Assembly: GCA_013390905.1 (NCBI GenBank)
Contig: JACATG010000003.1
Span: 35,788 to 99,787 of the forward strand
Length of the DNA: 64,000 nucleotides
DNA from: Marine Group I thaumarchaeote
GTDB taxonomy: Archaea; Thermoproteota; Nitrososphaeria; Nitrososphaerales; Nitrosopumilaceae
Direction of reading: 5' to 3'
The position numbers and the translations under genes are program-made. Shown here in pieces: positions 32,413 through 40,835 of the stretch. Within the stretch, counting starts at the first letter, position 1. Each line of letters starts with the position of its first letter. The notes beneath the pieces are model-generated. The model made no database searches and was not told the origin of the DNA. It saw only the letters and a program-made list of their open reading frames with translations.

Positions 32413-34287
32413 ATGTCTTCTATTAAAGAAAAATTTAATCAAATATCTCCTAGTGAATTCTTTTACAGTAATCGCGATTTAGCTGGTTTTAGTAATCCTA
32501 CACGCTCACTTTATACTGCTGTTAGGGAATTAGTTGAAAATGCATTAGATGCATGTGATCAAAAAGGAATTCTTCCAGATGTTCGTTTGATCATCAAAGC
32601 TGTTGACCCTGAAAAACCTGATCCTAAACCCTATATTTTGACTGTTAAGGATAATGGTCCAGGCATAGATTCAAAATATGTGCCCCTTGCATTTGGAACT
32701 ATACTTTATGGTTCAAAATTTGGACTGAAACAAGCTAGAGGTATGTTTGGACTTGGTGCAACTATGGCAATTTTGTATGGTCAAATAACAACTAACAAAC
32801 CAGTTATAGTGAAAAGTTCTACGGATGGAAAAATACAAGACGAATTTGAAATATTATTGGACATTCAAAAAAACAAACCCATAATTGTAAAACATAAAAC
32901 AAAAGAAATTTCAAAACAAGGACTTTCTATAAGCATTTGTTTGGAAGGTGATTACTCCAAAGCAGGTACAAAAATTCGAGATTATGTCTATGAAACTTCT
33001 TTGATCACTCCTTATGCAACAATAACTTTTGATGATCCTAAAGGAGAAAAATTTCATCATCCAAGATTTGTAAAAGATATACCTCCACCTCCCACAATAA
33101 TTAGACCTCATCCACATGGTATTGATGTTGAAAGAATTCGAAGAATGATTGTTGAATCACTATTTGAAATCCCAAACATTGATGATGCCATGATTGAAAA
33201 AGTGAGAAAAGATTTAGGATTGTCAAAGAAAAATATTAGTTTTACTGGAATCATGGAAAAAGCAAGGAAAAAATGGAAAACTCTTCCACGTCAAGTTCGC
33301 GTAGTAATTTCTTTGATGTCATTTCTAAAAATGGATTTTGAAAAACTAAATAAAATTAGAATTGAAGATATCGATGTACCTCACAAAAAACTATTCTACT
33401 GGGATTTTGGTGATTCACAATCAAAATCAGTTGATATGGATCCTGAAAGTCTGTATTACAATCAATTAACTCATACTGTTCAAGGCGAACCCCTAACTAC
33501 ATTTCTGACTAAAAGATTTCAACGTGTAGGTCCTACCACTGCAATCAAATTTGCAGAATTTGCAAAATTCAAGCCTGAAAAACGAGTGGGTACTATGACA
33601 AACCAAGAACTAGTTCATCTCAGTAACTCGCTCCAAAAATTTGAAGATTTTATGGCTCCAGACTCAAGTTGTCTTGCACCATTAGGAGCAGAACCCTTGG
33701 AAAAAGGAATCAAGAAATTCTTTAATCCTGATTTTACTGCTGTAGTTCAACGTCCCGCCTCAGCTTACTCTGGATTTCCTTTCATAATTGAGATGGGTAT
33801 TGCTTATGGTGGTGAAATTAAATCTGGCGGACCACATGTTTACAGATTTGCCAATAGAATCCCATTGCTTTATGATGAAGGTAGTGATGTAGTCCTTAAA
33901 GTTGTAAATGATGCTGATTGGGGAAGATACAAGGTAAAAGGTGACCCACCATTTGTCATTGTATCTCATATCTGCTCTACTAGAATTCCGTATAAAACGG
34001 CAGGAAAAGAAAATGTTGCTGATAGGCCAGAAATTGAACGAGAACTGAGATTGGCATTGCAATTATTATCAAGAAAATTGGCAGCATACATGTCAAAAAG
34101 AGGCCAAGCTGAAATGGCAAAAAAGAGATCTAATCTTTACGCAAAATATATTCCAATGATTGCAGAGTTTTGTACAGAACTTGCTGGCAAGAAAAAAGAA
34201 CCTAATTACAAGAAAATACTAGAAGAAGTAAATTTAATTGAATCCAAAAAAACAGTAGAGGAGGAAAAACCAATTGAAAACAAGTAA
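32413..34287 (+). CDS. top6B: DNA topoisomerase VI subunit B
   Basis: 624 residues, a GHKL ATPase that drives the type IIB topoisomerase. ATP-binding motifs are VRELVENALDACD (near residue 35), VKDNGPGI and QARGMFGLGATM; the transducer region has PTTAIKFAEFAKFKPEKRVGTM. Length and order fit archaeal Top6B. It lies 1 bp after the KH gene and overlaps top6A by 14 bp, giving the usual B-A order. Confidence 0.96.
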   Translation: MSSIKEKFNQISPSEFFYSNRDLAGFSNPTRSLYTAVRELVENALDACDQKGILPDVRLIIKAVDPEKPDPKPYILTVKDNGPGIDSKYVPLAFGTILYGSKFGLKQARGMFGLGATMAILYGQITTNKPVIVKSSTDGKIQDEFEILLDIQKNKPIIVKHKTKEISKQGLSISICLEGDYSKAGTKIRDYVYETSLITPYATITFDDPKGEKFHHPRFVKDIPPPPTIIRPHPHGIDVERIRRMIVESLFEIPNIDDAMIEKVRKDLGLSKKNISFTGIMEKARKKWKTLPRQVRVVISLMSFLKMDFEKLNKIRIEDIDVPHKKLFYWDFGDSQSKSVDMDPESLYYNQLTHTVQGEPLTTFLTKRFQRVGPTTAIKFAEFAKFKPEKRVGTMTNQELVHLSNSLQKFEDFMAPDSSCLAPLGAEPLEKGIKKFFNPDFTAVVQRPASAYSGFPFIIEMGIAYGGEIKSGGPHVYRFANRIPLLYDEGSDVVLKVVNDADWGRYKVKGDPPFVIVSHICSTRIPYKTAGKENVADRPEIERELRLALQLLSRKLAAYMSKRGQAEMAKKRSNLYAKYIPMIAEFCTELAGKKKEPNYKKILEEVNLIESKKTVEEEKPIENK

Positions 34288-35380
34288 ATCAAAAGAACTA
34301 AGTAAAAAAGCAAAAGAAAAACAAAAGAATGTTCTCGAGATGCTGAAAAGTCATGGCGCAAAAATATATGATGACTTAGATAATGGTAGATTTCCAAAAT
34401 TCTCCATACCAAGTAGATCTGTAAGCAACATAGTTTACGATAAAAAACTTAGACAATACATTCTAGGCAATAACTCTGCATTGAGAAGCGCAAAAAATTC
34501 TGCCCAGTTAAGATCTTTTACACAATTAATGTGGCTTGCATTCTTTGCAAATAGATTAACACAAGAGAAAAAATCATCCACTTTAAGAGATGTTTATTAT
34601 TCATCACAGGCATTCGCTGTAGAATTTGAAGATCAATCAGAATCAGATAACATTATTGTAGATTTAGAAGCTATCTCGTCTAAACCTCGCGAGGATTTTC
34701 ATATATTCCCTGAAGAGAGAAGCTCTATCTTTGGTGATTTGAATATAGAATATACAATTCCTGGATATGAGGGAAAAACAATGAATTTGTCTAATCATCC
34801 TGATGGATATGCGATTGGTCCTAGTTTGACTACTGCAGAACTGGTTGATACTAGTGCTGAAATTGTAATTGCTGTTGAAAAGGGCGGTCTTTTTACAAGA
34901 TTTGTTGAAGAACAAATTGATAAAAAATTCAAATCTATAATTATCAATACTGGTGGACAAGCTCCTCGCTCAACTAGAACTTTGTTAAAAAGACTTCATG
35001 ATGAATTGGGATTACCTGTCATTATCCTTACTGATGGTGATGTATATGGCGAACACATTGCGATGGTTATCAAATCTGGTTCAGCAAATGCTGCTCATCT
35101 ACGAGAACTTACAGTTCCTGATGCAAAATGGGTTGGAGTTTGGGCTACTGATATTGAAAAATATAAACTACCTACAATTCCTATGACTGAATCTGACATT
35201 AAGAGATGTCATGATCTTTTGAAGGATCCTAGATATGAAGGTGGAATTTGGAAAAAAGAATTAGATGTGTTTTTGAGAATTAAAAGAAAGGCTGAATTGG
35301 AAGCTTTCTCCAAATATGGCCTTACTAATATTACTGACAAATATTTGCCACAAAAAATAGAACTAGCAAAAAGTCTCTAG
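34274..35380 (+). CDS. top6A: DNA topoisomerase VI subunit A
   Basis: 368 residues, Spo11 homologue. The catalytic tyrosine lies in STLRDVYYSSQAF (near residue 110), a 5Y-CAP winged helix; the Toprim domain has IVIAVEKGGLFTRFVEE with its Glu and LTDGDVYGEHIAM with the DxD pair. It cleaves DNA with 5' protein linkage and relaxes supercoils together with Top6B. The start overlaps top6B. Its stop abuts the stop of a convergent gene. Confidence 0.96.
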   Translation: MKTSKSKELSKKAKEKQKNVLEMLKSHGAKIYDDLDNGRFPKFSIPSRSVSNIVYDKKLRQYILGNNSALRSAKNSAQLRSFTQLMWLAFFANRLTQEKKSSTLRDVYYSSQAFAVEFEDQSESDNIIVDLEAISSKPREDFHIFPEERSSIFGDLNIEYTIPGYEGKTMNLSNHPDGYAIGPSLTTAELVDTSAEIVIAVEKGGLFTRFVEEQIDKKFKSIIINTGGQAPRSTRTLLKRLHDELGLPVIILTDGDVYGEHIAMVIKSGSANAAHLRELTVPDAKWVGVWATDIEKYKLPTIPMTESDIKRCHDLLKDPRYEGGIWKKELDVFLRIKRKAELEAFSKYGLTNITDKYLPQKIELAKSL

Positions 35381-35893
35381 TTATTTTATTCTAAGTGTCA
35401 ATACACCGTTTCTGTATTTGAAATCAAATATCTGCAGGCTGTCTGCACCTTCTATTGGAACTTCTTTAGAAAACCCTGAGGTTCCACGTATGTATAAAAT
35501 TCCATCTATTAATCTGACTGCAATTTTATCTTCAGGACCTGGAACCTCAGCTACAAAAACAAATTCTCCTTCACTTTTAATCAGATCATAAACCCAGTTC
35601 TTTGTTTCCTGTTCTCTCATTTTGGAGAATAGTGGCTTTTGGTCCTTTGTCATTTTCTTTAGAATTCTAACCCAATAAAATATTGTTATTGCAGCTGCCC
35701 CGACTAATATAAAACTCACAGAACCATAATCTGTCCTTTGTGTCATGACGTAGATTATCCCAAAAAATAGAATTACAACAATTGGTATTACAAAATTTAA
35801 CGATTGTTCATTTGAATATGCTCCCTTGTAACTTGCCAAACAGTAAAAATCTAAGTTTGCCAAATATAAAGTATCTTTGGTTTTTATTACCAT
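35381..35893 (-). CDS. Membrane-anchored Hsp20-like domain protein
   Basis: 170 residues. Two hydrophobic helices (IPIVVILFFGIIYVM and SFILVGAAAITIFYWV, residues about 35-82) are followed by a cytoplasmic C-terminal beta-domain: FVFVAEVPGPEDKIAVRLIDGILYIRG and then EVPIE and FKYRNGVLTLRIK. This is the strand order of the alpha-crystallin domain, including the final G-V-L-T-L motif, though shorter than usual. A membrane-tethered small heat-shock-like protein is suggested; function untested. The first 30 residues could be dropped if a later start is used. Confidence 0.6.
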   Translation of the reverse strand: MVIKTKDTLYLANLDFYCLASYKGAYSNEQSLNFVIPIVVILFFGIIYVMTQRTDYGSVSFILVGAAAITIFYWVRILKKMTKDQKPLFSKMREQETKNWVYDLIKSEGEFVFVAEVPGPEDKIAVRLIDGILYIRGTSGFSKEVPIEGADSLQIFDFKYRNGVLTLRIK

Positions 35894-35910
35894 TTTTCAA
35901 AATTTAGCTG

Positions 35911-36132
35911 TTGCCCGATAATGAAAAATCTACAAAACTTACAATTCAAGAAATTATACTCAAAGGAACCATAATTGCTATAATTATTACAATTCCATCA
36001 CTTGTTGCATTTGTCCTAACTTGGGTTTTTCTTGGTGATGTGATCTTAGGAGCATTTTCAGGCATGATAGTTAATTTAATTGCCTTGGTGTTTTCCTGGA
36101 AAATTTCTAAAAAACTATTGGTCAAAAAGTAA
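35911..36132 (+). CDS. Small two-helix membrane protein
   Basis: 73 residues from TTG 35911. Two hydrophobic stretches, GTIIAIIITIPSLVAFVLTWVFLG and AFSGMIVNLIALVFSW, and a Lys-rich tail KISKKLLVKK. Resembles other small integral membrane proteins of these archaea. Not recognised. The promoter region is shared with the divergent Hsp20-like gene. Confidence 0.55.
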   Translation: MPDNEKSTKLTIQEIILKGTIIAIIITIPSLVAFVLTWVFLGDVILGAFSGMIVNLIALVFSWKISKKLLVKK

Positions 36133-36177
36133 CTGTATAGATCATGTTTTATTTCACTGCAATTCATTTCCAAAATA

Positions 36178-36528
36178 ATGTATTCTAAAATTGAAAATGA
36201 TCTGGTTTCTGAAATTAAATTAGACCTTATTCAGGCTAAAGTGTATTTGTTAGTTACATGTTATGGAAAAATGTCTTCAATAAAAATTGCAGAAAAATTA
36301 AAGATCTCTTTGAATGATGCCCAAAAGGCAGCTAAAGAACTAATTACTCTTGGCGCTTTTATCGACTTTTCTGAAACTGAGTTTGAGGCAATGCATCCTA
36401 GATTTACTGCAGTTAACATGTATAGAAAGATGTGTGAGCAAGAAAATATCAAATTTAAACAAAACAAAATTATTGATAATATGGGAGTTATTTTAGAAAA
36501 ACCCTATGATGATGCAAGGACTAAATAA
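36178..36528 (+). CDS. TrmB-like winged-helix regulator
   Basis: 116 residues. The N-terminal part LVSEIKLDLIQAKVYLLVTCYGKMSSIKIAEKLKISLNDAQKAAKELITLGAF follows the TrmB-type pattern with a helix-turn-helix, where the segment KIAEKL-x4-NDAQKAAKEL would be the recognition helix. The C-terminal half is helical. A small DNA-binding regulator is likely. It sits in a run of four co-directional small genes. Confidence 0.6.
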   Translation: MYSKIENDLVSEIKLDLIQAKVYLLVTCYGKMSSIKIAEKLKISLNDAQKAAKELITLGAFIDFSETEFEAMHPRFTAVNMYRKMCEQENIKFKQNKIIDNMGVILEKPYDDARTK

Positions 36529-36540
36529 TACTGATTATGG

Positions 36541-36951
36541 GTGAACAACATATTGGTTATTGACACTGAAACTTGTAAACATCAGCCAGTTTACTATGGC
36601 GTAATAAACATCAACATAGATGAGAAAACAATTGGTTCAGTTGATGTCTGGCGATGTGGTGCATGCAAGAAACGATTCTGTGAAGAAAAACAACTTGGAA
36701 TTGAAGAGATAGCTGAAATAGTAGGAATGCCAAAAATTGATCCTGATGCAAAATGGGCAGTAACAGTATGTAAATTACAAAAAGACAAATACAGATGGAA
36801 ATTAGTTAAACTAAAAGAAAACAGCGAAATAAAACATGAATGCTTAGATGAACAAATAATTACACTAAAAATTAAGAATTTCAAAGTTGAAGATGAGCAG
36901 CATTGGAGCTTTTTAATTGACGACAATGTTAACAAGGCTGTTGAAATTTAG
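36541..36951 (+). CDS. Hypothetical protein with CxxC motif
   Basis: 136 residues starting MNNILVIDTETCKHQ from a GTG 12 bp after the preceding gene. One CGAC knuckle near residue 40 and scattered Cys/His (CKHQ, FCEEK, CKLQ) could bind zinc, though spacing is irregular. Mixed alpha/beta, no known family. Confidence 0.5.
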   Translation: MNNILVIDTETCKHQPVYYGVININIDEKTIGSVDVWRCGACKKRFCEEKQLGIEEIAEIVGMPKIDPDAKWAVTVCKLQKDKYRWKLVKLKENSEIKHECLDEQIITLKIKNFKVEDEQHWSFLIDDNVNKAVEI

Positions 36952-36959
36952 TTTCTAAA

Positions 36960-37244
36960 ATGGATCTTAAAGTTCACATCAATAACATTCATGGTAGCCA
37001 GATGGCTGCAAAGATTATTGGTAAATTCACTTTGGACGATAATGAATTTCGTTTTACTGCAATTGCATTTGGTAGGATAGGTGGACAAAATGTCGGTGCT
37101 AAAATTTCTAAAAAAACTGAGAAAGAATTGGAAAAATTGGGATATGATGTTGAAGAAGTCATCATATTACTTCAGATGAATCTACTTCAAGGAGATTTAA
37201 CTCTTCCAGAAGGACTTAAAAAAGATTCATTTGTAGATGACTAA
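36960..37244 (+). CDS. Hypothetical protein (94 aa)
   Basis: 94 residues, soluble; [22 protein letters not shown] and a C-terminal helical part are visible. Not recognised. Its stop TAA interlocks with the mtnP stop on the other strand in CTAA. It ends a run of four same-direction small genes. Confidence 0.5.
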   Translation: MDLKVHINNIHGSQMAAKIIGKFTLDDNEFRFTAIAFGRIGGQNVGAKISKKTEKELEKLGYDVEEVIILLQMNLLQGDLTLPEGLKKDSFVDD

Positions 37245-38032
37245 AACTCTGCTTCTTCTAATGCCTTAGCACAAGAACAACTTCTAGTTTTAGGAATTTT
37301 ATCAATCACTTCTGTTAATATCGTCTTTGTCTTCTCTACATTTTTTGAAAGCGTTTCTAGGACTTTTTTTGCGGTTACAGGTTTTTCAGCCCAAACATCA
37401 TAGTCTGTAATGGTTGAAATTGAAACATAACATATCTGTGCTTCTCTTGCTAGCTGACATTCTGGAACAAGTGTCATTCCAATAATATCTGCCCCAGTAA
37501 ATCTGTATAATTTTGACTCCGCTTTAGTTGAAAATCGTGGACCCTCAATACAGACATAGGTACAATCTTTATGTATTTTCAAACCTTGTTTTTCTGTAAC
37601 TTGAAGAATTAATGATTGTAATTCTGGACAAAAAGGATCAGCTACAGAAATATGAATTACTCTTCCTTCTTCTGAAAATGAACCATCTCTTGATTTTGTA
37701 AAATCTAAAAATTGTGATGGTAATGCCAAGTGCCCAGGTTCTAATTCTTCTTTTAGGCTACCAACTGCTGAAGGTGCTATGATCCTTGTAACTCCTAATT
37801 CTTTGAATGCCCAAACATTCGCTTTAAAATTAATCATATGTGGTGGAATAGTGTGTTTTTTTCCATGCCTTGGGAGGAAAGCAATCTTTCTTCCTTTGAA
37901 AATTCCCACTGTAATGGTATCTGAAGGTTTGCCATAAGGTGTGTCAAAATCTACTTCTTCTGCATTTTCTAGTAAACCTGAATCGTAAATTCCTGTTCCT
38001 CCAAAAATTCCAATCTCAACATCTTTTCCCAT
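37241..38032 (-). CDS. mtnP: S-methyl-5'-thioadenosine phosphorylase
   Basis: 263 residues from ATG 38032, chosen because the apt stop overlaps it by one base (TAATG) and the family starts near [21 protein letters not shown]. Conserved parts are [34 protein letters not shown], and [15 protein letters not shown]. It phosphorolyses methylthioadenosine, a polyamine or ethylene-type by-product, to adenine and 5-methylthioribose 1-phosphate. Apt, encoded next to it, recovers the adenine. A longer start would add 8 residues inside apt. Confidence 0.93.
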   Translation of the reverse strand: MGKDVEIGIFGGTGIYDSGLLENAEEVDFDTPYGKPSDTITVGIFKGRKIAFLPRHGKKHTIPPHMINFKANVWAFKELGVTRIIAPSAVGSLKEELEPGHLALPSQFLDFTKSRDGSFSEEGRVIHISVADPFCPELQSLILQVTEKQGLKIHKDCTYVCIEGPRFSTKAESKLYRFTGADIIGMTLVPECQLAREAQICYVSISTITDYDVWAEKPVTAKKVLETLSKNVEKTKTILTEVIDKIPKTRSCSCAKALEEAEF

Positions 38033-38547
38033 TAATACTTCACCAGTGATTTGCAATCATACTTACTGATTCCTTTCATTCCGTTTAGTTCTGTTAACTC
38101 TATGATAAACGCAAAACCTGAAATTTTTCCTCCTACCATTTCAATTAATTTTGCAGATGCTTTTGCTGTACCTCCCGTTGCAAGTAAGTCATCACAAATT
38201 AGTATTCTTTGCCCTTTTTTGATGATGTCTTTTTGAATCTCTATTGTGTCCTTGCCATATTCTATTGTGTATGATAATTTTGCAGTTTTTCCAGGCAATT
38301 TTCCTGCTTTTCTGATCATTATCATACCCTTGTCGTATCTTGAGGCTAAAACACTAGCTAAAATGAATCCTCTTGATTCAATTCCAGCAAACAAATCAAT
38401 ATCTTTTGGATGAAAATGTTTTGAAAACTCATCCGCAATTAAAGATAAGGCTGCAGGATCTTTTAAAATTGGACTAAAGTCTCTAAACAATATTCCTTTT
38501 TTAGGAAAATTGGGATATTCAGCAATTTTTTCTCTAAGGTTCATCAA
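38032..38547 (-). CDS. apt: Adenine phosphoribosyltransferase
   Basis: 171 residues. The PRPP-binding signature [17 protein letters not shown] and the catalytic loop segment [21 protein letters not shown] are intact; [15 protein letters not shown] is the Apt N-terminal motif. It converts adenine and PRPP to AMP, joining with mtnP (overlapping by one base), purA and purB. Start at a Met-Met pair. Confidence 0.94.
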   Translation of the reverse strand: MMNLREKIAEYPNFPKKGILFRDFSPILKDPAALSLIADEFSKHFHPKDIDLFAGIESRGFILASVLASRYDKGMIMIRKAGKLPGKTAKLSYTIEYGKDTIEIQKDIIKKGQRILICDDLLATGGTAKASAKLIEMVGGKISGFAFIIELTELNGMKGISKYDCKSLVKY

Positions 38548-38583
38548 AAAAATTCAAAGTTAGTGGAATAAAATTGTTTGAAA

Positions 38584-40737
38584 TTATTGGAATTTAAAAG
38601 TGGTTTCTGCAGAATCAAATGCATCTACCACTCTAACTGTATAGATTCCAGGTTCCATTTCTTTGGGAATTATCCATGGTTGATTAATTTCTCCCTGGCT
38701 TGATGCTTGGAATGACAAAGTCTCGATGATTTCACCATCTTCAGCAATAATTTCAATTTCTACAGTTTGTTGGGCTCCAATCACCTTAATTGTAATTATT
38801 TTTCCAACTACCCCCAAAGTCTCTAAATCTCCAACTGATACTTGAATTCCTTCCTGTAATGTTGCTAAAACCTCAATTTCTACGATGTCAAAGTTTGAGC
38901 CACTTTTTGCATTAATTGTCCACATTCCAGATACTGCATAACTTGGAATTCTAAAAGAGCTTTCTGAAATCTTTCCATTCTTGTCTGAGAAAGTCTCTTT
39001 TACTTTAACTTCATTTCCATCAGGATCAATCAAAATAATGGTAAGTATAACACTTGGAGATGTATTTCCTAAAATCAAAATAGGATCACCCGGTAGATAA
39101 TTTGGAGGAATCCTTGTAGTATTGATTTCAATTTGACCAGAGCCTGTCTGCAGACCTATTGCAAAGATCTCTGTATTTTGAGTACCTCCTTTGCTAATTA
39201 TGGCTGTATATGCCCCAGATGAATATCCATCCAGATTAAGAGAATATGTTCCTCTACCATCTGGTTCCAATATTATAGTTACTGCTACTCCTTTTGGTTT
39301 ATCAGAAGGATCAAGAATTAGTAAACTAACAACATCTGATCCTTTTCCTATGATTGAAATTATGGCTATTTCTCCTGCTTTGTAATTCAACTTGTCTAAT
39401 GCTAAGTTAACTGGAATTGAGGGTAATTGCCCAACTCCTACAAAAATAAACTCTTTTTCCTTTTCCTGTGTTGCAATTATTGTGTATGTTCCTTTTCTTG
39501 CTCCTAATTCTGTTTGAAATTCAAATTCTACAAAACCAGAATCATCAGTATGAATAATATCAGAAAAAATCTCTTTTCCAAGAGGATCTTCTAATATTAT
39601 TTCAATTGGCATGTTTGGTAAGGCTGTCCCATTAAATTTCATGATTTCACCTTGATCAAACTTCAAGTTAGTTGGGACTATGACAATTACTTTATCTGAT
39701 TCTATTGCCCAATGTTTTAGTATGGTTTTCCTTCCATCAGAAATAGTTACACTGTATTTCCCTAATGGGGAATCTAATGCTATGATGATTGGTTCTTCTA
39801 ATTCCCAGTTTCCCTCTGCATCTATTTCTACTGTTCTTGAACTGATAATTTCTCCATCAAATGTAGCAATCTCTGCTGTTATTGTATTACCTGGCGTTCC
39901 AGTTCCAAAAATCTCTAAAAAGTCTCCTCTATAGAGCACCTCTGGAAGTCCTTTAATTGTAAGTTTGATATTATCTGATTCTGGAATTCTATTTCCGGTC
40001 TCTCCTATTCTGAGACTAATCTTTTTTTCTTTCCCATCTTTGTCTTTTATTATGAAATCTACTCTGTCAGCCTTTTGTTCTTCAGGAATTTTCATTGTTG
40101 TCATAAAGTGACCATTTTCATCTGTTTCAAAACTACCAATTTTTTTTGAATCAATATAAAAATCAAATTCTTGAGATGCGGCAAATTCATCTCCTGTAAC
40201 CCTTATTGTTGAACCAACGTTTGGTTTCTCTGGAACTATTCTAAAGATTGATTCTGTAGAAAAACTTGGACCTATGTTCTCTAAAATTTGATCTTGTTTA
40301 AGTTCTGTATTTTGAATTACTTTCGGCAGTTCTCCTGATAACACTTTACCAGTATCCATTACGTTGTCTACTTCGTCTAATGCCTTCCAATTAACTCCAG
40401 GTTTTGCTTTATCTGTTTTAACACCAAACTTTACAGATTCACTGGGTTTGATTGTTTCAGACGACGTAAAAATTATAACTCCAAGTGGAGTTTTTTCCCC
40501 TAACCAACCTTTTTCTGTTTTAAAAGATTTAAAATTAAAATCACTCCCAAGCCAAATTCTAAAAGTATTAATCTCTTCATCCGAATTATTTGTAAATTCA
40601 ATAATTGTTGTTTCTTCAAACGCAAAACTCTTAACATTAATTTCTTGGGCATTTGCATTTGATGGAATTACAATAAGTAGTAATGAAAATAATAATGTAA
40701 TTGAAAGGAAAATTCCTCTCGTAGAGGACTTGGTCAT
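38584..40737 (-). CDS. Exported multi-domain Ig-like surface protein
   Basis: 717 residues from ATG 40737 (MTKSSTRGIFLSITLL), with ATG 40755 as the alternative. A signal peptide ending near SNANAQE is followed by about seven repeated beta-sandwich-like units, each with patterns such as GTGTPGNTITAEIATFDGEI, GTALPNMPIEIILEDPLGK and TSPSVILTIILIDPDGNE; these are MG2-like or bacterial Ig-like folds. No C-terminal PEFG-like sorting signal or membrane helix is seen, so it may be secreted or an S-layer-associated protein. Glycine and Asp-rich loops may bind calcium. Confidence 0.8.
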   Translation of the reverse strand: MTKSSTRGIFLSITLLFSLLLIVIPSNANAQEINVKSFAFEETTIIEFTNNSDEEINTFRIWLGSDFNFKSFKTEKGWLGEKTPLGVIIFTSSETIKPSESVKFGVKTDKAKPGVNWKALDEVDNVMDTGKVLSGELPKVIQNTELKQDQILENIGPSFSTESIFRIVPEKPNVGSTIRVTGDEFAASQEFDFYIDSKKIGSFETDENGHFMTTMKIPEEQKADRVDFIIKDKDGKEKKISLRIGETGNRIPESDNIKLTIKGLPEVLYRGDFLEIFGTGTPGNTITAEIATFDGEIISSRTVEIDAEGNWELEEPIIIALDSPLGKYSVTISDGRKTILKHWAIESDKVIVIVPTNLKFDQGEIMKFNGTALPNMPIEIILEDPLGKEIFSDIIHTDDSGFVEFEFQTELGARKGTYTIIATQEKEKEFIFVGVGQLPSIPVNLALDKLNYKAGEIAIISIIGKGSDVVSLLILDPSDKPKGVAVTIILEPDGRGTYSLNLDGYSSGAYTAIISKGGTQNTEIFAIGLQTGSGQIEINTTRIPPNYLPGDPILILGNTSPSVILTIILIDPDGNEVKVKETFSDKNGKISESSFRIPSYAVSGMWTINAKSGSNFDIVEIEVLATLQEGIQVSVGDLETLGVVGKIITIKVIGAQQTVEIEIIAEDGEIIETLSFQASSQGEINQPWIIPKEMEPGIYTVRVVDAFDSAETTFKFQ

Positions 40738-40835
40738 GTAATTCAGCATAATCATCTTTCACTTAAACCTTGAAGAATTTTTCCTACTCTGCTATTTCTT
40801 ACTTGAGTATTTTTCATGAGAAACCTTCTTAAATC

